From assembly GCF_003605435.1 (NCBI RefSeq), contig NZ_QXQB01000003.1, forward strand, positions 496,001-560,000: a DNA stretch of 64,000 nucleotides. Reading direction: 5' to 3'. A program made the position numbers and the translations under genes. Shown piece by piece: positions 43,395 to 52,145 of the stretch (position 1 is the stretch's first letter; each line of letters opens with the position of its first letter). The notes beneath the pieces are model-generated. The model saw nothing but the letters and a program-made list of their open reading frames with translations, did no database searches and was not told where the DNA came from. The DNA comes from Paenibacillus pinisoli. Lineage in GTDB: Bacteria > Bacillota > Bacilli > Paenibacillales > Paenibacillaceae.

Positions 43395-44321
43395 CTATTC
43401 GTTTTTGCCGATCGTTTTTAAATAAACAACTGTGAAAATCAGCGTACAAATCGTTATGAAAAACGCCAGCGCCGAGCCATAGCCCATATCGAAGTTACGG
43501 AAAGCTTGCTCATACGCATACACGTTCAACACCATGGTCTTGTCCAGCGGACCGCCTTGCGTCAGCACCCATATGAGGTCGAAGGCGCGCAGAGCCCACA
43601 TCGTCTCCATCACGAACAGCACCATCAGAACCGGCTTCAGAGAGGGAAGCGTGATGTGGAAAAACCGCTGGATTGTCCCTGCGCCGTCCACTTGACCTGC
43701 GTCATACAGTTCCTTGGAGATCGTCTGCATGCCGGCAAGCAGGATGAGCGCTGCAAAAGGAACGCTTTTCCAAATGTCGGCGAGAATCACAGCGCCGAGC
43801 GCTGTCGTGCTTTCAGCCAGCCACGATTTATATTCATCGATCAGGCCAAGCCTCATCATCAGCTCGTTAATGATCCCGTTGTTGCCGTTGTACATCCATT
43901 TCCACATCAGGCCGTTGACCACGTTCGACAATGCCCATGGGATAAGAAAGACTTTCTTGAAAAATTCGCCGCCCCAAATACCGTGAAATATAGTGAGGGC
44001 AATCCCGAAAGCGATGATCAAAGTGCCAATGACTTTAGCCGCCGTAAAGGTAAATGTCTGCAGCAGCACGTTCGGGATGCGCAGATCCTGCAGCATCTTT
44101 GCATAGTTATCCAAGCCGATAAAGGTGAAATGGGCGCGGCCTGAAACAAAGTCCATTTTCGCAAATGAAAGGAACAAGGCGTACGCCATCGGAAACAAGA
44201 TGGTCATAGCCAGCAGTATTAACGTCGGCGTCAAATAGACGCCGGCCGCAGCCGAATCTGACATCCGGTCAAAGCGGCTCAGCCAGCCCGTATGCCCGGG
44301 TGTCTTGCGATGCTTGCTCAT
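43395..44321 (-). CDS. CUT1 ABC importer permease, MalF type (nucleoside-linked operon)
   Basis: The 308-residue permease has a coupling loop KELYDAGQVDGAGTIQRFFHITLPSL and membrane segments spread evenly over the length. An N-terminal arm of about 30 residues precedes the first segment (LTPTLILLAMTILFPMAYAL). AAAGGAGGA lies nine bases before the ATG. It follows the nucleoside hydrolase gene by 16 bases. Together with the MalG-type partner it forms a heterodimeric channel that needs an ATPase from elsewhere. Confidence 0.9.
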   Translation of the reverse strand: MSKHRKTPGHTGWLSRFDRMSDSAAAGVYLTPTLILLAMTILFPMAYALFLSFAKMDFVSGRAHFTFIGLDNYAKMLQDLRIPNVLLQTFTFTAAKVIGTLIIAFGIALTIFHGIWGGEFFKKVFLIPWALSNVVNGLMWKWMYNGNNGIINELMMRLGLIDEYKSWLAESTTALGAVILADIWKSVPFAALILLAGMQTISKELYDAGQVDGAGTIQRFFHITLPSLKPVLMVLFVMETMWALRAFDLIWVLTQGGPLDKTMVLNVYAYEQAFRNFDMGYGSALAFFITICTLIFTVVYLKTIGKNE

Positions 44322-44337
44322 GCGGGTTGTCCTCCTT

Positions 44338-45273
44338 TTATCTGCTGAATGCTTGATCGGTCCTGCTCAGAAAATCGGAGACAAACCGCTCCGCATCGAC
44401 TCCCATGCATACCTGCGTATTCGGGCTGGCAGGAGACTCGCGGTGAATGTCTTCCACCGTGCGGCCTAGCGCATCCTCATCCAGATCCACGGTAATATGC
44501 ATGGGCACGGTCCCCACCAAATCCGGACAGGCGGCCACGCCGACGGCCAGCGGATCATGCAGCGCACAGCCTTGCAAATACGGATGATATTTCTTGTAAG
44601 CCTGCAAATAATATTCCGTAAAGGTCGCGAAGAATACGCTGCTCTCCGTGCCCTTCTCCCGCCACTTCTCTGCGGCTTCCTGGCGCAGCACCGTCTTTCT
44701 CGTCACATCAAGTCCGACCAGTGTAATGGGCAGGTCGGAGGAGAAGACGACGCGGGCGGCATGAGGGTCAATAATGATGTTCGCTTCCGCGAACTTTGTG
44801 ACATTGCCGGGCGCTGCCACCGCGCCGCCCATCGTAACCACGCGCCCGAGCTTGCCCACTATGTCGGGCGCCTTCTGGATCGCCAGCGCCAGATTGGTTA
44901 GCGGCGCTGTCGTGACCAGCGTCAAATCGCTGCCGTGCTTGCGCGATTGCTCGATAATGAAGTCGACGGCATGCATCTCCTCAGCCGTCCGCTTCGGCTC
45001 GCGACGGTTGACGTCGCCAAGCCCGTCATTGCCGTGGAACGTGCCGCTGTAGACGCGGCTTCGGACGAGCGGCTTCTCAGCGCCGCGGTATACCGGCGCG
45101 TCGCACTTCAGCAGCTCAAGCACAAGCAAGGTGTTGCGCACGGATTGATCGACGGGAGCCATGCCGTAAGTCGTCGTGACGCCAAGCAGCTCAAGCTCGG
45201 GGATTGCGCAGGCGTAAGCGATAGCCAGCGCATCGTCGATGCCCGTATCCATATCCAAAATCACTTTGCCCAA
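44338..45273 (-). CDS. Inosine-uridine-type nucleoside hydrolase
   Basis: The 311-residue hydrolase of the IunH family carries the calcium-binding motif VILDMDTGIDDALAIAYA at the N terminus. Later signatures are TTAPLTNLALAIQKAPDIV, VTMGGAV and GLDVTRKT, and the C-terminal His-Asp motif is CALHDPLAVGVA. It splits ribonucleosides into base and ribose. The start is a TTG at 45273, seven bases after GGAGG; the longer frame to 45375 covers a palindrome and has no binding site. It is the first structural gene of the operon behind the IclR regulator. Substrate preference (purine or pyrimidine) is not visible. Confidence 0.88.
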   Translation of the reverse strand: MGKVILDMDTGIDDALAIAYACAIPELELLGVTTTYGMAPVDQSVRNTLLVLELLKCDAPVYRGAEKPLVRSRVYSGTFHGNDGLGDVNRREPKRTAEEMHAVDFIIEQSRKHGSDLTLVTTAPLTNLALAIQKAPDIVGKLGRVVTMGGAVAAPGNVTKFAEANIIIDPHAARVVFSSDLPITLVGLDVTRKTVLRQEAAEKWREKGTESSVFFATFTEYYLQAYKKYHPYLQGCALHDPLAVGVAACPDLVGTVPMHITVDLDEDALGRTVEDIHRESPASPNTQVCMGVDAERFVSDFLSRTDQAFSR

Positions 45274-45344
45274 GGAATGTCCTCCTTCGCTGCCGCCGGA
45301 TATTCGCAGTACATCCGGCAGCCTTCTGTCGTGTATGAATAGTG

Positions 45345-45366
45345 TTCCATTCGAATCCGAATGGAA
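45345..45366. promoter_or_regulatory. Perfect palindrome in the leader of the nucleoside operon
   Basis: TTCCATTCG and CGAATGGAA flank a four-base centre in a perfect 9-bp inverted repeat, 72 bases before the nucleoside hydrolase start. It could be a second regulator site or a leader hairpin. Nothing similar was seen before the IclR gene. Confidence 0.5.
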
Positions 45367-45401
45367 ATCATTCACGGTATTTATGACAAAAAAAGCTAGT
45401 T

Positions 45402-45418
45402 GTTCTTATATGCGGAAC
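45402..45418. promoter_or_regulatory. IclR operator candidate A, before the structural operon
   Basis: GTTCTTATATGCGGAAC on the plus strand is identical, except for the central base, to the minus-strand reading of site B before the IclR gene (46232-46248). The ends GTTC and GAAC are inverted, as in IclR-family sites. Confidence 0.65.
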
Positions 45419-45444
45419 ATCGTTCTTTCTTATGGTTAAAAAAA

Positions 45445-46218
45445 TTAGACTCCTCCGAGTCTAGCGGATATTAGCTCCGCAGCATTCTGGCATTGCAGCA
45501 GCAGTTGATCCGTGATTTTATTCATGCGGAATTCGAGTCCCGAGATCGACAATCCGGCTATCACTTCTCCTGTATGGTCTCTAATAGGAACGGCAATCCC
45601 CATACCGCCTAGCGAGAAGTCGTTCGCGGAGATACAGTAGCCCTGTTCTCTAATCGTCTGCAGATGATCCAGCAGCTCCGACGGGTCTACGATCGTATAT
45701 TCCGTATACTTTTGCAAACCATTTGATATAATTTTGTTAATCTTGTCGGGCGAAAGATTAGCGAGTAATATCTTGGTAGTGGCTCCCGCATGCAAGGACA
45801 CTCTTTTGCCCAGAGGCGACGTATACCGCACGCTCTGCGAACTTTCGACCTTTTCAATACAAATGCCTTCTAACCCGTCGACGATCATAAGCATAACGGT
45901 CTCATTGGAGCTTGCGCACAAATCCTCCATGATCGGCTTGCTGACCGCGCGCAGACTCATCCGGTTCGTTACGATCGTCCCCAGCTCGAACAGCTTGATG
46001 CCGAGCGAGTATTTCTGTGTGACCGGACTTTTGCTGACAAAGGCGCGATTCTCCAGGGTAACCAGCATCCGGTGAACGACGCTTTTGTACAAGCCCAATT
46101 GCTCGCTAAGCTCGGTAACTCCCCACTCCGGCTTTTCTGCGGTGAAGCATTCAAGCAATCGTAAAATGCGGTCTCCTGTTTCTAAAACGGCGGTTTTCTT
46201 CCCATTATTCTCCATCAC
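45445..46218 (-). CDS. IclR-family transcriptional regulator
   Basis: The 257-residue regulator has an N-terminal winged helix (about 15-70, WGVTELSEQLGLYKSVVHRM). A GAF-like effector domain follows, with the family motifs SPLGKRVSLHAGATTKILLA, GYCISANDFSLGGMGIAVPI and GLSISG. Sites A and B (see their entries) before this gene and before the downstream operon support control of both. Most IclR proteins are released by a metabolite of their pathway, here probably a nucleoside, base or pentose. It is transcribed towards the operon it controls. Confidence 0.9.
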   Translation of the reverse strand: MMENNGKKTAVLETGDRILRLLECFTAEKPEWGVTELSEQLGLYKSVVHRMLVTLENRAFVSKSPVTQKYSLGIKLFELGTIVTNRMSLRAVSKPIMEDLCASSNETVMLMIVDGLEGICIEKVESSQSVRYTSPLGKRVSLHAGATTKILLANLSPDKINKIISNGLQKYTEYTIVDPSELLDHLQTIREQGYCISANDFSLGGMGIAVPIRDHTGEVIAGLSISGLEFRMNKITDQLLLQCQNAAELISARLGGV

Positions 46219-46231
46219 AACATGACCTTTC

Positions 46232-46248
46232 GTTCCGCAAATAAGAAC
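46232..46248. promoter_or_regulatory. IclR operator candidate B, before the IclR gene
   Basis: On the minus strand this reads GTTCTTATTTGCGGAAC, matching site A at 16 of 17 bases. It lies between the predicted transcription start and the IclR ATG, so binding would block elongation. Confidence 0.65.
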
Positions 46249-46278
46249 AGCGTTCTTTTATCATAAAAACTTAATTTC

Positions 46279-46306
46279 ATTATATATCATTTTATGTAAA
46301 ACGCAA
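46279..46306 (-). promoter_or_regulatory. Sigma-A promoter of the IclR gene
   Basis: On the minus strand, TTGCGT (46301-46306) and TATAAT (46279-46284) are 16 bases apart, about 60 bases before the ATG. Confidence 0.6.
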
Positions 46307-46330
46307 TCACTTTTGTAGAATTCCGCTACA

Positions 46331-46369
46331 AGAAGAAACTGCGGCTATCCTTCTTCGAGGATGCCGCAG
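46331..46369 (-). terminator. Terminator after the Gfo/Idh oxidoreductase gene
   Basis: CTGCGGC (46339-46345) pairs with GCCGCAG (46363-46369), extended by ATCC/GGAT. TTTCTTCTT follows on the minus strand. Confidence 0.75.
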
Positions 46370-46405
46370 CCGAATGTCTGGCCAAGTACGGCCTCACGAG
46401 ATTTC

Positions 46406-47668
46406 TTACGCTTCCGCCGCAAAATCCGACAGGTTCACCGCAAAGCCTTCATGCAAGCGGGAATGCTCAGCCGCAAAGGCCATCAGATGGCTTTGCAGGG
46501 AGGCGGTTGCCGACGTCAAGCCATGCGACGGATTAAGCTCAAACTGGCGAACGTCGCGCAGGAACGAATTCACCATCCGCTCATCGCCGCCGCCATGCCC
46601 GTCCCCTTCCACATTGCAGCGAATCTCCACCTGCTCGCCGGTCGCATAACGGAACAGCGTAAAAGCTCCTTTATCCATATCTCCGATAATTTCGCCATGC
46701 GTCCCCATAATCTGAACCCGGCGAGTGCCGCTTTGCGTCAGCCCCGACATGATAAAGGAAGCGTTCGCTCCATTCTCAAAGGCCAGATTAACCACCTGGT
46801 GATCCACGACATTGTTGTCGCAGCGATAGACGCAGCGTCCGAATGGCCCTTCCCTCAGCGCCTTCATGATCCCTTCTTGGGATAAATCGCTTGTCATATA
46901 ACGCGCCCATGGATGATGCGGAGGCTGAATATACATCTTCATAGCCGAGAATGGACATTCCCGCTCCACTGCGCAGCCGTCGATGCAGCGGAGCGTCGAG
47001 CCTTCCGGAGCATTCTCTTCCCGAAAATGCAGCAAGGAGCCGTACGAGCTCACACTCGTGCAGGGCTGATCCATCAGCCAGGAGATGATGTCCAGATCAT
47101 GGCTGGACTTCGCCAAGATCATAGGGCTGGTCTCCTCCGAATTGCGCCAATTCCCTCGCACATAGCTGTGCGTCATATGGTGATAGCCGACATTTTCGGT
47201 TAATTGAATCGTCCCGACGGTGCCCAGCTCCCCATCCTGAATGCACTTCTTGATTCCCGACCAGAATGGCGAGTATCGAAGCACATGCGTCACCACCAGC
47301 AATCTCTGATGGCGAAGCGATGCTTGCTCAAGCTCAATGCATTCCGCCAAGGAAGGCGACATCGGCTTCTCCAGCATGACATGATAGCCCAGCTCCATCG
47401 CCTTCATAGCCGGCACATAATGCATCCGGTCGAGCGTGCATATAATCATCACATCCGCGATGCGGCCTTGACGGAATGCCTTCTCCCAGGAATCATACAC
47501 AAACTCCGGCGGAATCCCATGGATCTCCGCGAACTGGGTTCTGCGCTCTTCATCCGGCTCAGCTACCGCTACGATCTTCAGCTCATTCGGGAATTTCTCC
47601 GCATAAGGCCCATAAATATATCTTCCTCTGCTGCCTGCGCCAAGCAGTACGGCCCTTAATGTTTTCAT
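46406..47668 (-). CDS. Gfo/Idh/MocA-family oxidoreductase
   Basis: The 420-residue NAD(P)-dependent sugar oxidoreductase has a Rossmann motif AVLLGAGSRGRYIYGPYA. The catalytic-type motif EKPMSPSLAECIEL and DLDIISWLM follow. The C-terminal half carries a cysteine cluster (RCIDGCAVERECPFSA) and two more Cys at FGRCVYRCDNN. It lies about 100 bases after the YesN-type regulator, at the end of the importer operon. Related enzymes interconvert modified sugars, for example 2,7-anhydro-sialic acid or inositols; given the nearby nanE and nanK, an amino-sugar substrate is plausible but unproven. The ATG at 47668 precedes the Rossmann strand. Confidence 0.85.
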   Translation of the reverse strand: MKTLRAVLLGAGSRGRYIYGPYAEKFPNELKIVAVAEPDEERRTQFAEIHGIPPEFVYDSWEKAFRQGRIADVMIICTLDRMHYVPAMKAMELGYHVMLEKPMSPSLAECIELEQASLRHQRLLVVTHVLRYSPFWSGIKKCIQDGELGTVGTIQLTENVGYHHMTHSYVRGNWRNSEETSPMILAKSSHDLDIISWLMDQPCTSVSSYGSLLHFREENAPEGSTLRCIDGCAVERECPFSAMKMYIQPPHHPWARYMTSDLSQEGIMKALREGPFGRCVYRCDNNVVDHQVVNLAFENGANASFIMSGLTQSGTRRVQIMGTHGEIIGDMDKGAFTLFRYATGEQVEIRCNVEGDGHGGGDERMVNSFLRDVRQFELNPSHGLTSATASLQSHLMAFAAEHSRLHEGFAVNLSDFAAEA

Positions 47669-47770
47669 GCCTCTTCCCCCTCTTATCCCCATCTGTACTT
47701 CCCATTGTAAAAGGAGGCTGGAGGAGGAGAAAGAGACTGTTCATGACATCCATATACAATTATTGACCTT

Positions 47771-49441
47771 TCATCTGCCCCCGGCGCGAGCTGTGCGGAA
47801 ATCCTGCGGCGTCGTGTCGTTCATCTTCTTGAAGAAGCGGATAAACGCAAGCGCCGAATTATAGCCAAGCTTGGCGGATATTTCATTGACCTTCATCGAC
47901 GTGTTCAGCAGCATGTCGATCGCAATGACATTCCGGTAGTCATTCACGTATTTCGACAAGCCGATGCCGGTCATTTGCTTATACAGCCGCGACAAGTAAG
48001 ACGGATTCAAGCCTACGTAATCGGCCAAAGCGGTGAGGGAGATGTCCGTCGCTATATTCTCCTCGATATAGCGATGCACCTTATTGACGACTTCCGTCGG
48101 CAGCAGACTGCCCCTGAGCGTATTCCACTCGAAGAAGCAGTCGGCCAGCCGTTTGTAATAGTGAGTCAGCTCAGGCCATGAGGTCGATTCGCCGTGGCGG
48201 AACAACGGATCAAGGTCCATCTGCGTATTGACGTAATCGCATATATCCCGATTCTGGTGCAAATAGAACAAGAACACCGCAGATAAAGAATGATACAATT
48301 CAATCTTCCGCTCATGGTTAGCACCCGTATCCGCCCATACCGATGTAAGCTCGGCATAAAGCTTGTTGAACGGCTCGCGATGGTTATTTTCAAGGCAGCT
48401 CATAAGCAATTGAACGCGGGTATGGTAGAAGCTGTCCCGGTAGCCTCCCGCTTTGTCGCCGGACTCCCTGCTTTGAATATCCTTGTCGGTCATAATGACC
48501 TCATGAAACAAGCCATGCCCCTGCACCAAGCCGTATTTGATGGAATGGAACCGGTCCGACACCTCGCTCCAAGGGGCCGGTTCACTGCCCAGCAGGAACG
48601 ATACCGACAGCCCCAGCAGCTTCTTGCAGGTCTCCTGAATCGTCTCCAATATTCCGCTGGCGTAGCGGTGCGCCCTGATCCAATCGAGGCTGCCCGGATC
48701 GCCAGTCATGCCCCCCGATGCTTTCGGCTGGAATAGCCACACGATCTTGGACAGCTCGAAGACGACCGAATAACAGCTGGCCTGCGCCGTCAAATATTCA
48801 TCGCCAACGTTCTGCAGAGCATAAGCAAGCAGCGCTTTGTCAGGTGTTGTGAACATCTCTTTCCAGGCATCTATTCGTCCAACAAGCATATAGACCGGCA
48901 TTGACGCATCCAGCGGAATATTGATTTCTTTAAAAATTTGCGCCAGCTGGCTCTCCGTAACTTGCTTCCCTTGAAGCAGGCTCCACATGTACTCCTTTTG
49001 CAAAGAAGGCAATGCCCTTCGCATGTTAGACTCGGCCCTTGAGATCATTTGCGCCTGGTCCTGCTCCTCCCTCAGCTTTTCAATAGCGCGTTCGATGGCT
49101 TGAATGATTTTCTCATCGCTTTCTACCTTCAGAATGTAGTCAAAGCCGCCATAGGTCATCGCATCTCTGGCATACTGGAAATCATTATATCCCGTCAGAA
49201 AGATCACTTTACACGCAGGCCATTGCGGCAGTATTTCCTGGAGCAGCTCGATCCCCCCGATCCCGGGCATCTTAATGTCGGACAACACGATATCAATGCG
49301 ATGCCGGGACAGAATTTGAAGCGCCTCTTCGCCTGAATAAGCTTTGTGCACCTCCAGCTGCAAATGCTCCGTCTGCTCGAACAGCTCGAGCAGGCCGTCA
49401 ACTATAATAGGCAGGTCATCCACGATTAGCAGTCTGTACAT
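47771..49441 (-). CDS. Two-component response regulator, YesN/AraC type
   Basis: The 556-residue regulator has a receiver domain at about 1-120 (LLIVDDLPIIVDGLLELFEQ; phospho-Asp in IDIVLSDIKMPGIGG; Lys in LKVES). The middle region is long and variable. The C-terminal AraC-type double helix-turn-helix has LTALADYVGLNPSYLSRLYK and AKLGYNSALAFIRFFKKMND. It forms a pair with the kinase gene 13 bases upstream. Such pairs in Bacillales switch on adjacent Lpl-type sugar importers, which fits this operon. Confidence 0.93.
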   Translation of the reverse strand: MYRLLIVDDLPIIVDGLLELFEQTEHLQLEVHKAYSGEEALQILSRHRIDIVLSDIKMPGIGGIELLQEILPQWPACKVIFLTGYNDFQYARDAMTYGGFDYILKVESDEKIIQAIERAIEKLREEQDQAQMISRAESNMRRALPSLQKEYMWSLLQGKQVTESQLAQIFKEINIPLDASMPVYMLVGRIDAWKEMFTTPDKALLAYALQNVGDEYLTAQASCYSVVFELSKIVWLFQPKASGGMTGDPGSLDWIRAHRYASGILETIQETCKKLLGLSVSFLLGSEPAPWSEVSDRFHSIKYGLVQGHGLFHEVIMTDKDIQSRESGDKAGGYRDSFYHTRVQLLMSCLENNHREPFNKLYAELTSVWADTGANHERKIELYHSLSAVFLFYLHQNRDICDYVNTQMDLDPLFRHGESTSWPELTHYYKRLADCFFEWNTLRGSLLPTEVVNKVHRYIEENIATDISLTALADYVGLNPSYLSRLYKQMTGIGLSKYVNDYRNVIAIDMLLNTSMKVNEISAKLGYNSALAFIRFFKKMNDTTPQDFRTARAGGR

Positions 49442-49454
49442 GCTGATTCCTCCT

Positions 49455-51188
49455 CTAGCTCGCGCTCAGTTTAATTCTGACCTGCAGTCCTCCCAGCTCG
49501 GACCGCGACACCATGAGACCGTATTCCGCTCCATACCGCAGCTGGATCCGGCGATGAACATTCAGGATCCCGGTCGTCTCCTCGATCCGGTTCGTCGAGT
49601 GCAGCAGCTTCTTCCGCAGCAGCTCAATGCCTTCATCCGTTATGCTCCGCCCGTTATCCTCCACATAGATGGAGAAGTCTTCTCCCTTCAGTTCGCTGTG
49701 AACCCACAGCTCGCCAGGCTCCAGCATATTGCCCAGCGCATGCTTGTATGCATTCTCGATAATGGGCTGCAGGATCAGCCTTGGGACCATAATATCCGGC
49801 CCATCGCCTTCGAACAGCACATCAATCTTCTCGCCATAACATATCGATTGCATCTTCACATAGGTGCGGGAATGCTCCAGCTCAAGCTCCAGCGGGATAT
49901 CATCTTCATCGTTGCGGGTAATGAACTGGAAGTATTGTCCGATATAAAGGCAGAATTGATAGGCCTTCTCCTTCTGGCCCTCTGACTTGATCAACCGGCA
50001 TAGCACAAAAAAGCAATTATATAAGAAATGAGGATTAATCTGCGATTGCAGCCGCTTCAGCTCCGAACGCTGATTGCGGATTTGCCCCTCGTAATTTTCT
50101 TCGATCAGTGTCTTCAAATATCGGACCGTATCGTTGAACGCTTCATACAAATAACCGAACTCGTCGGCCCCGCGGTCGATCACGATTGGATCAAGCCTGT
50201 TCTGCTGAACGCGGCGGAAGGAATGGACCAGCTTCATGAGCGGCCGGTAAATAAACCTTAAAAGAAAATACGTGAAGAATAGCACGATGACCGCCGCAAG
50301 CGCACAGGCCCACCAAAATAAAGTGCGGTACACCTGAAGCGAACCGAGCGCCGTCTCCTCCGGAATGCAGGTAATGGAGTACGCGTTCCAAAGCTCGGAA
50401 TACTGATACACGGCAAGATATCTCTCGCCCTTGTAATGGATGGTTTCATACCCGCTAGTTGAGAGCGCTTCCTTTTTTCCCTCCGCAAAAACCTTCATTT
50501 CCTTCAGCCAATCGGCATCCGCGCCGCTGTCCACGCTCCATTCCCTCTCCAGGTTGAACAGCGCCGTGTATCCGCCCCGCTTTCTGCCGATCTGCGCCAG
50601 CGTTTCTTTGATCTTGGCGGTAGACAGCTCGACGCCTATCAGATACAACGGTTCCCTGGACGTGTTGATCGGGTATTGCATCGTAATGAACAGTCGGTCT
50701 CTCCAATAGATGAACGGTTCCTCGTACAACTTAGCGTTATGCTGCATCGCCTTGTATTCCTCATCGTCCAGGAACGTTTCATAGCTGTTGCTGAGCACCG
50801 TGCGCCCGATGAGCGGAATATAAGCTTTGGCTTCCCTTATGAACGGACTGGAGTTCTTCATCAATTCCAGCCGCCTCTGGACATCCAAGATAATGCGGGA
50901 GCGGTCATACGAGCTCATCTCATTGCCCGTTGCCGCAATTTCCATAAGATCCTGGTCCATGACGTAATTGGGCAAATAACGGCTGATCCGGTCCGCTTCC
51001 TTATCGAGCGAATCCATATAGAACTGCGTCGTATTCAACACCGACAGCGAAATTTCGCTGCGGATCGTATCGGAGCCTTTCTCTATAATCATCCACGTAA
51101 TGGCCAGAAGCGGCAATAAGGCCGCCAGAAAGGCAGCCATAATCTTTTTGAAAATAGAGGAATCATGCAAGAAAAATACGCTTCTCAT
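49455..51188 (-). CDS. Sensor histidine kinase, YesM type (HisKA_7TM-less, His_kinase family)
   Basis: The 577-residue membrane kinase has an N-terminal membrane segment (IMAAFLAALLPLLAITWMII). An extracellular Cache-like sensor of about 250 residues and a second membrane segment (FWWACALAAVIVLFFTYFLL) follow. Next are HAMP, the short phosphoacceptor motif QINPHFLYNCFFVL and a HATPase domain (IIENAYKHALGNML). This is the LytS/YesM class, which partners with YesN-type regulators. GGGAG lies before the ATG at 51188; a second ATG five codons upstream has no clear site. The sensed ligand may be an external sugar, possibly through the adjacent binding protein. Confidence 0.92.
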   Translation of the reverse strand: MRSVFFLHDSSIFKKIMAAFLAALLPLLAITWMIIEKGSDTIRSEISLSVLNTTQFYMDSLDKEADRISRYLPNYVMDQDLMEIAATGNEMSSYDRSRIILDVQRRLELMKNSSPFIREAKAYIPLIGRTVLSNSYETFLDDEEYKAMQHNAKLYEEPFIYWRDRLFITMQYPINTSREPLYLIGVELSTAKIKETLAQIGRKRGGYTALFNLEREWSVDSGADADWLKEMKVFAEGKKEALSTSGYETIHYKGERYLAVYQYSELWNAYSITCIPEETALGSLQVYRTLFWWACALAAVIVLFFTYFLLRFIYRPLMKLVHSFRRVQQNRLDPIVIDRGADEFGYLYEAFNDTVRYLKTLIEENYEGQIRNQRSELKRLQSQINPHFLYNCFFVLCRLIKSEGQKEKAYQFCLYIGQYFQFITRNDEDDIPLELELEHSRTYVKMQSICYGEKIDVLFEGDGPDIMVPRLILQPIIENAYKHALGNMLEPGELWVHSELKGEDFSIYVEDNGRSITDEGIELLRKKLLHSTNRIEETTGILNVHRRIQLRYGAEYGLMVSRSELGGLQVRIKLSAS

Positions 51189-51227
51189 AAGGTGTTCTCC
51201 CATCGGAAAAGGTAGAGCGCATATATC

Positions 51228-52112
51228 CTATTCTTTGACACTCCCCATGACGATGCCTTTGATAAAAAACCTCTGCAGAAACGGATATACGATTAATATC
51301 GGGAAAGCCGCCACAAAAATTTGCGCCGCCCGGCTCGTACGGTCCGACAGCTTCAGCAGAAGCTCCACGTTCTCCGCCTTGATGAACCGGAAATCCATCT
51401 TGATGATTACGGTCTGCAGGAAGGTTTGAAGCGGATAATTTTCAGTATGATTCATATACAGCATGCCGTCAAACCAGCTATTCCAATGGCCCACCATCGT
51501 AAAAAGTCCCGTCGTGGCCAAAGCCGGCAACGATAGCGGCACATAGATTTTCCAAAGGGTTGTAAAATGGCTCGCGCCGTCAATCCGAGCGGATTCCTCC
51601 AGCTCCTTGGGCAAGCTGCGGTAGAAGTTCAGCAGCAGGATTACGTTAAACACAGGGATTGCGGTCGGCAGCACAAGCGCCCACAGCGTGTCGATCAGGC
51701 CTAGCGACTTGACCGTCAAGTAGGACGGAATAAGACCGCCGCTGAACAATATCGTGAATACGAATACCCAGGCATACAGCGTTCTGAGCCTAAGCTGACG
51801 GTTGTCTTTCGATAACGGATAGGCCGTTATGATCATTAGCACCATGCTAATCGAAGTCCCGAGGACGACGCGCTGGATCGACACCCAGAACGCGCGCAAA
51901 TATTCCGGCTTGCCAAATACGTTCTGATAGGCGGCGGTTGTGAAATCAACCGGCCAAAGGGTTACCTGACCGGCTGCCGCCGCGCTCCCCGAGCTGAATG
52001 AAAGCGCCAGGATGTGAATGATCGGCATTAGACATAAGACGGATATGAACAACAGGAATGTGTAGTTGCATGCTACAAATATTTTTCTGCCGGGTGATCT
52101 GCTAGTAATCAC
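51228..52112 (-). CDS. ABC importer permease, LplC/YtcP type
   Basis: The 294-residue permease has a coupling loop KELEESARIDGASHFTTLWKIYVPLS. The motif LMPIIHILALSFSS near the N terminus is typical of the LplC branch. The C terminus reads GIVMGSVKE. It starts with GTG behind GGGAG. It follows the LplB-type gene by 33 bases and precedes the sensor kinase by 39. With LplB and the binding protein it imports an oligosaccharide or amino-sugar compound. No ATPase gene is present. Confidence 0.92.
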   Translation of the reverse strand: MITSRSPGRKIFVACNYTFLLFISVLCLMPIIHILALSFSSGSAAAAGQVTLWPVDFTTAAYQNVFGKPEYLRAFWVSIQRVVLGTSISMVLMIITAYPLSKDNRQLRLRTLYAWVFVFTILFSGGLIPSYLTVKSLGLIDTLWALVLPTAIPVFNVILLLNFYRSLPKELEESARIDGASHFTTLWKIYVPLSLPALATTGLFTMVGHWNSWFDGMLYMNHTENYPLQTFLQTVIIKMDFRFIKAENVELLLKLSDRTSRAAQIFVAAFPILIVYPFLQRFFIKGIVMGSVKE

Positions 52113-52145
52113 GGTAAGTCTCCCTTCTGCATGGCGGATGAATCG

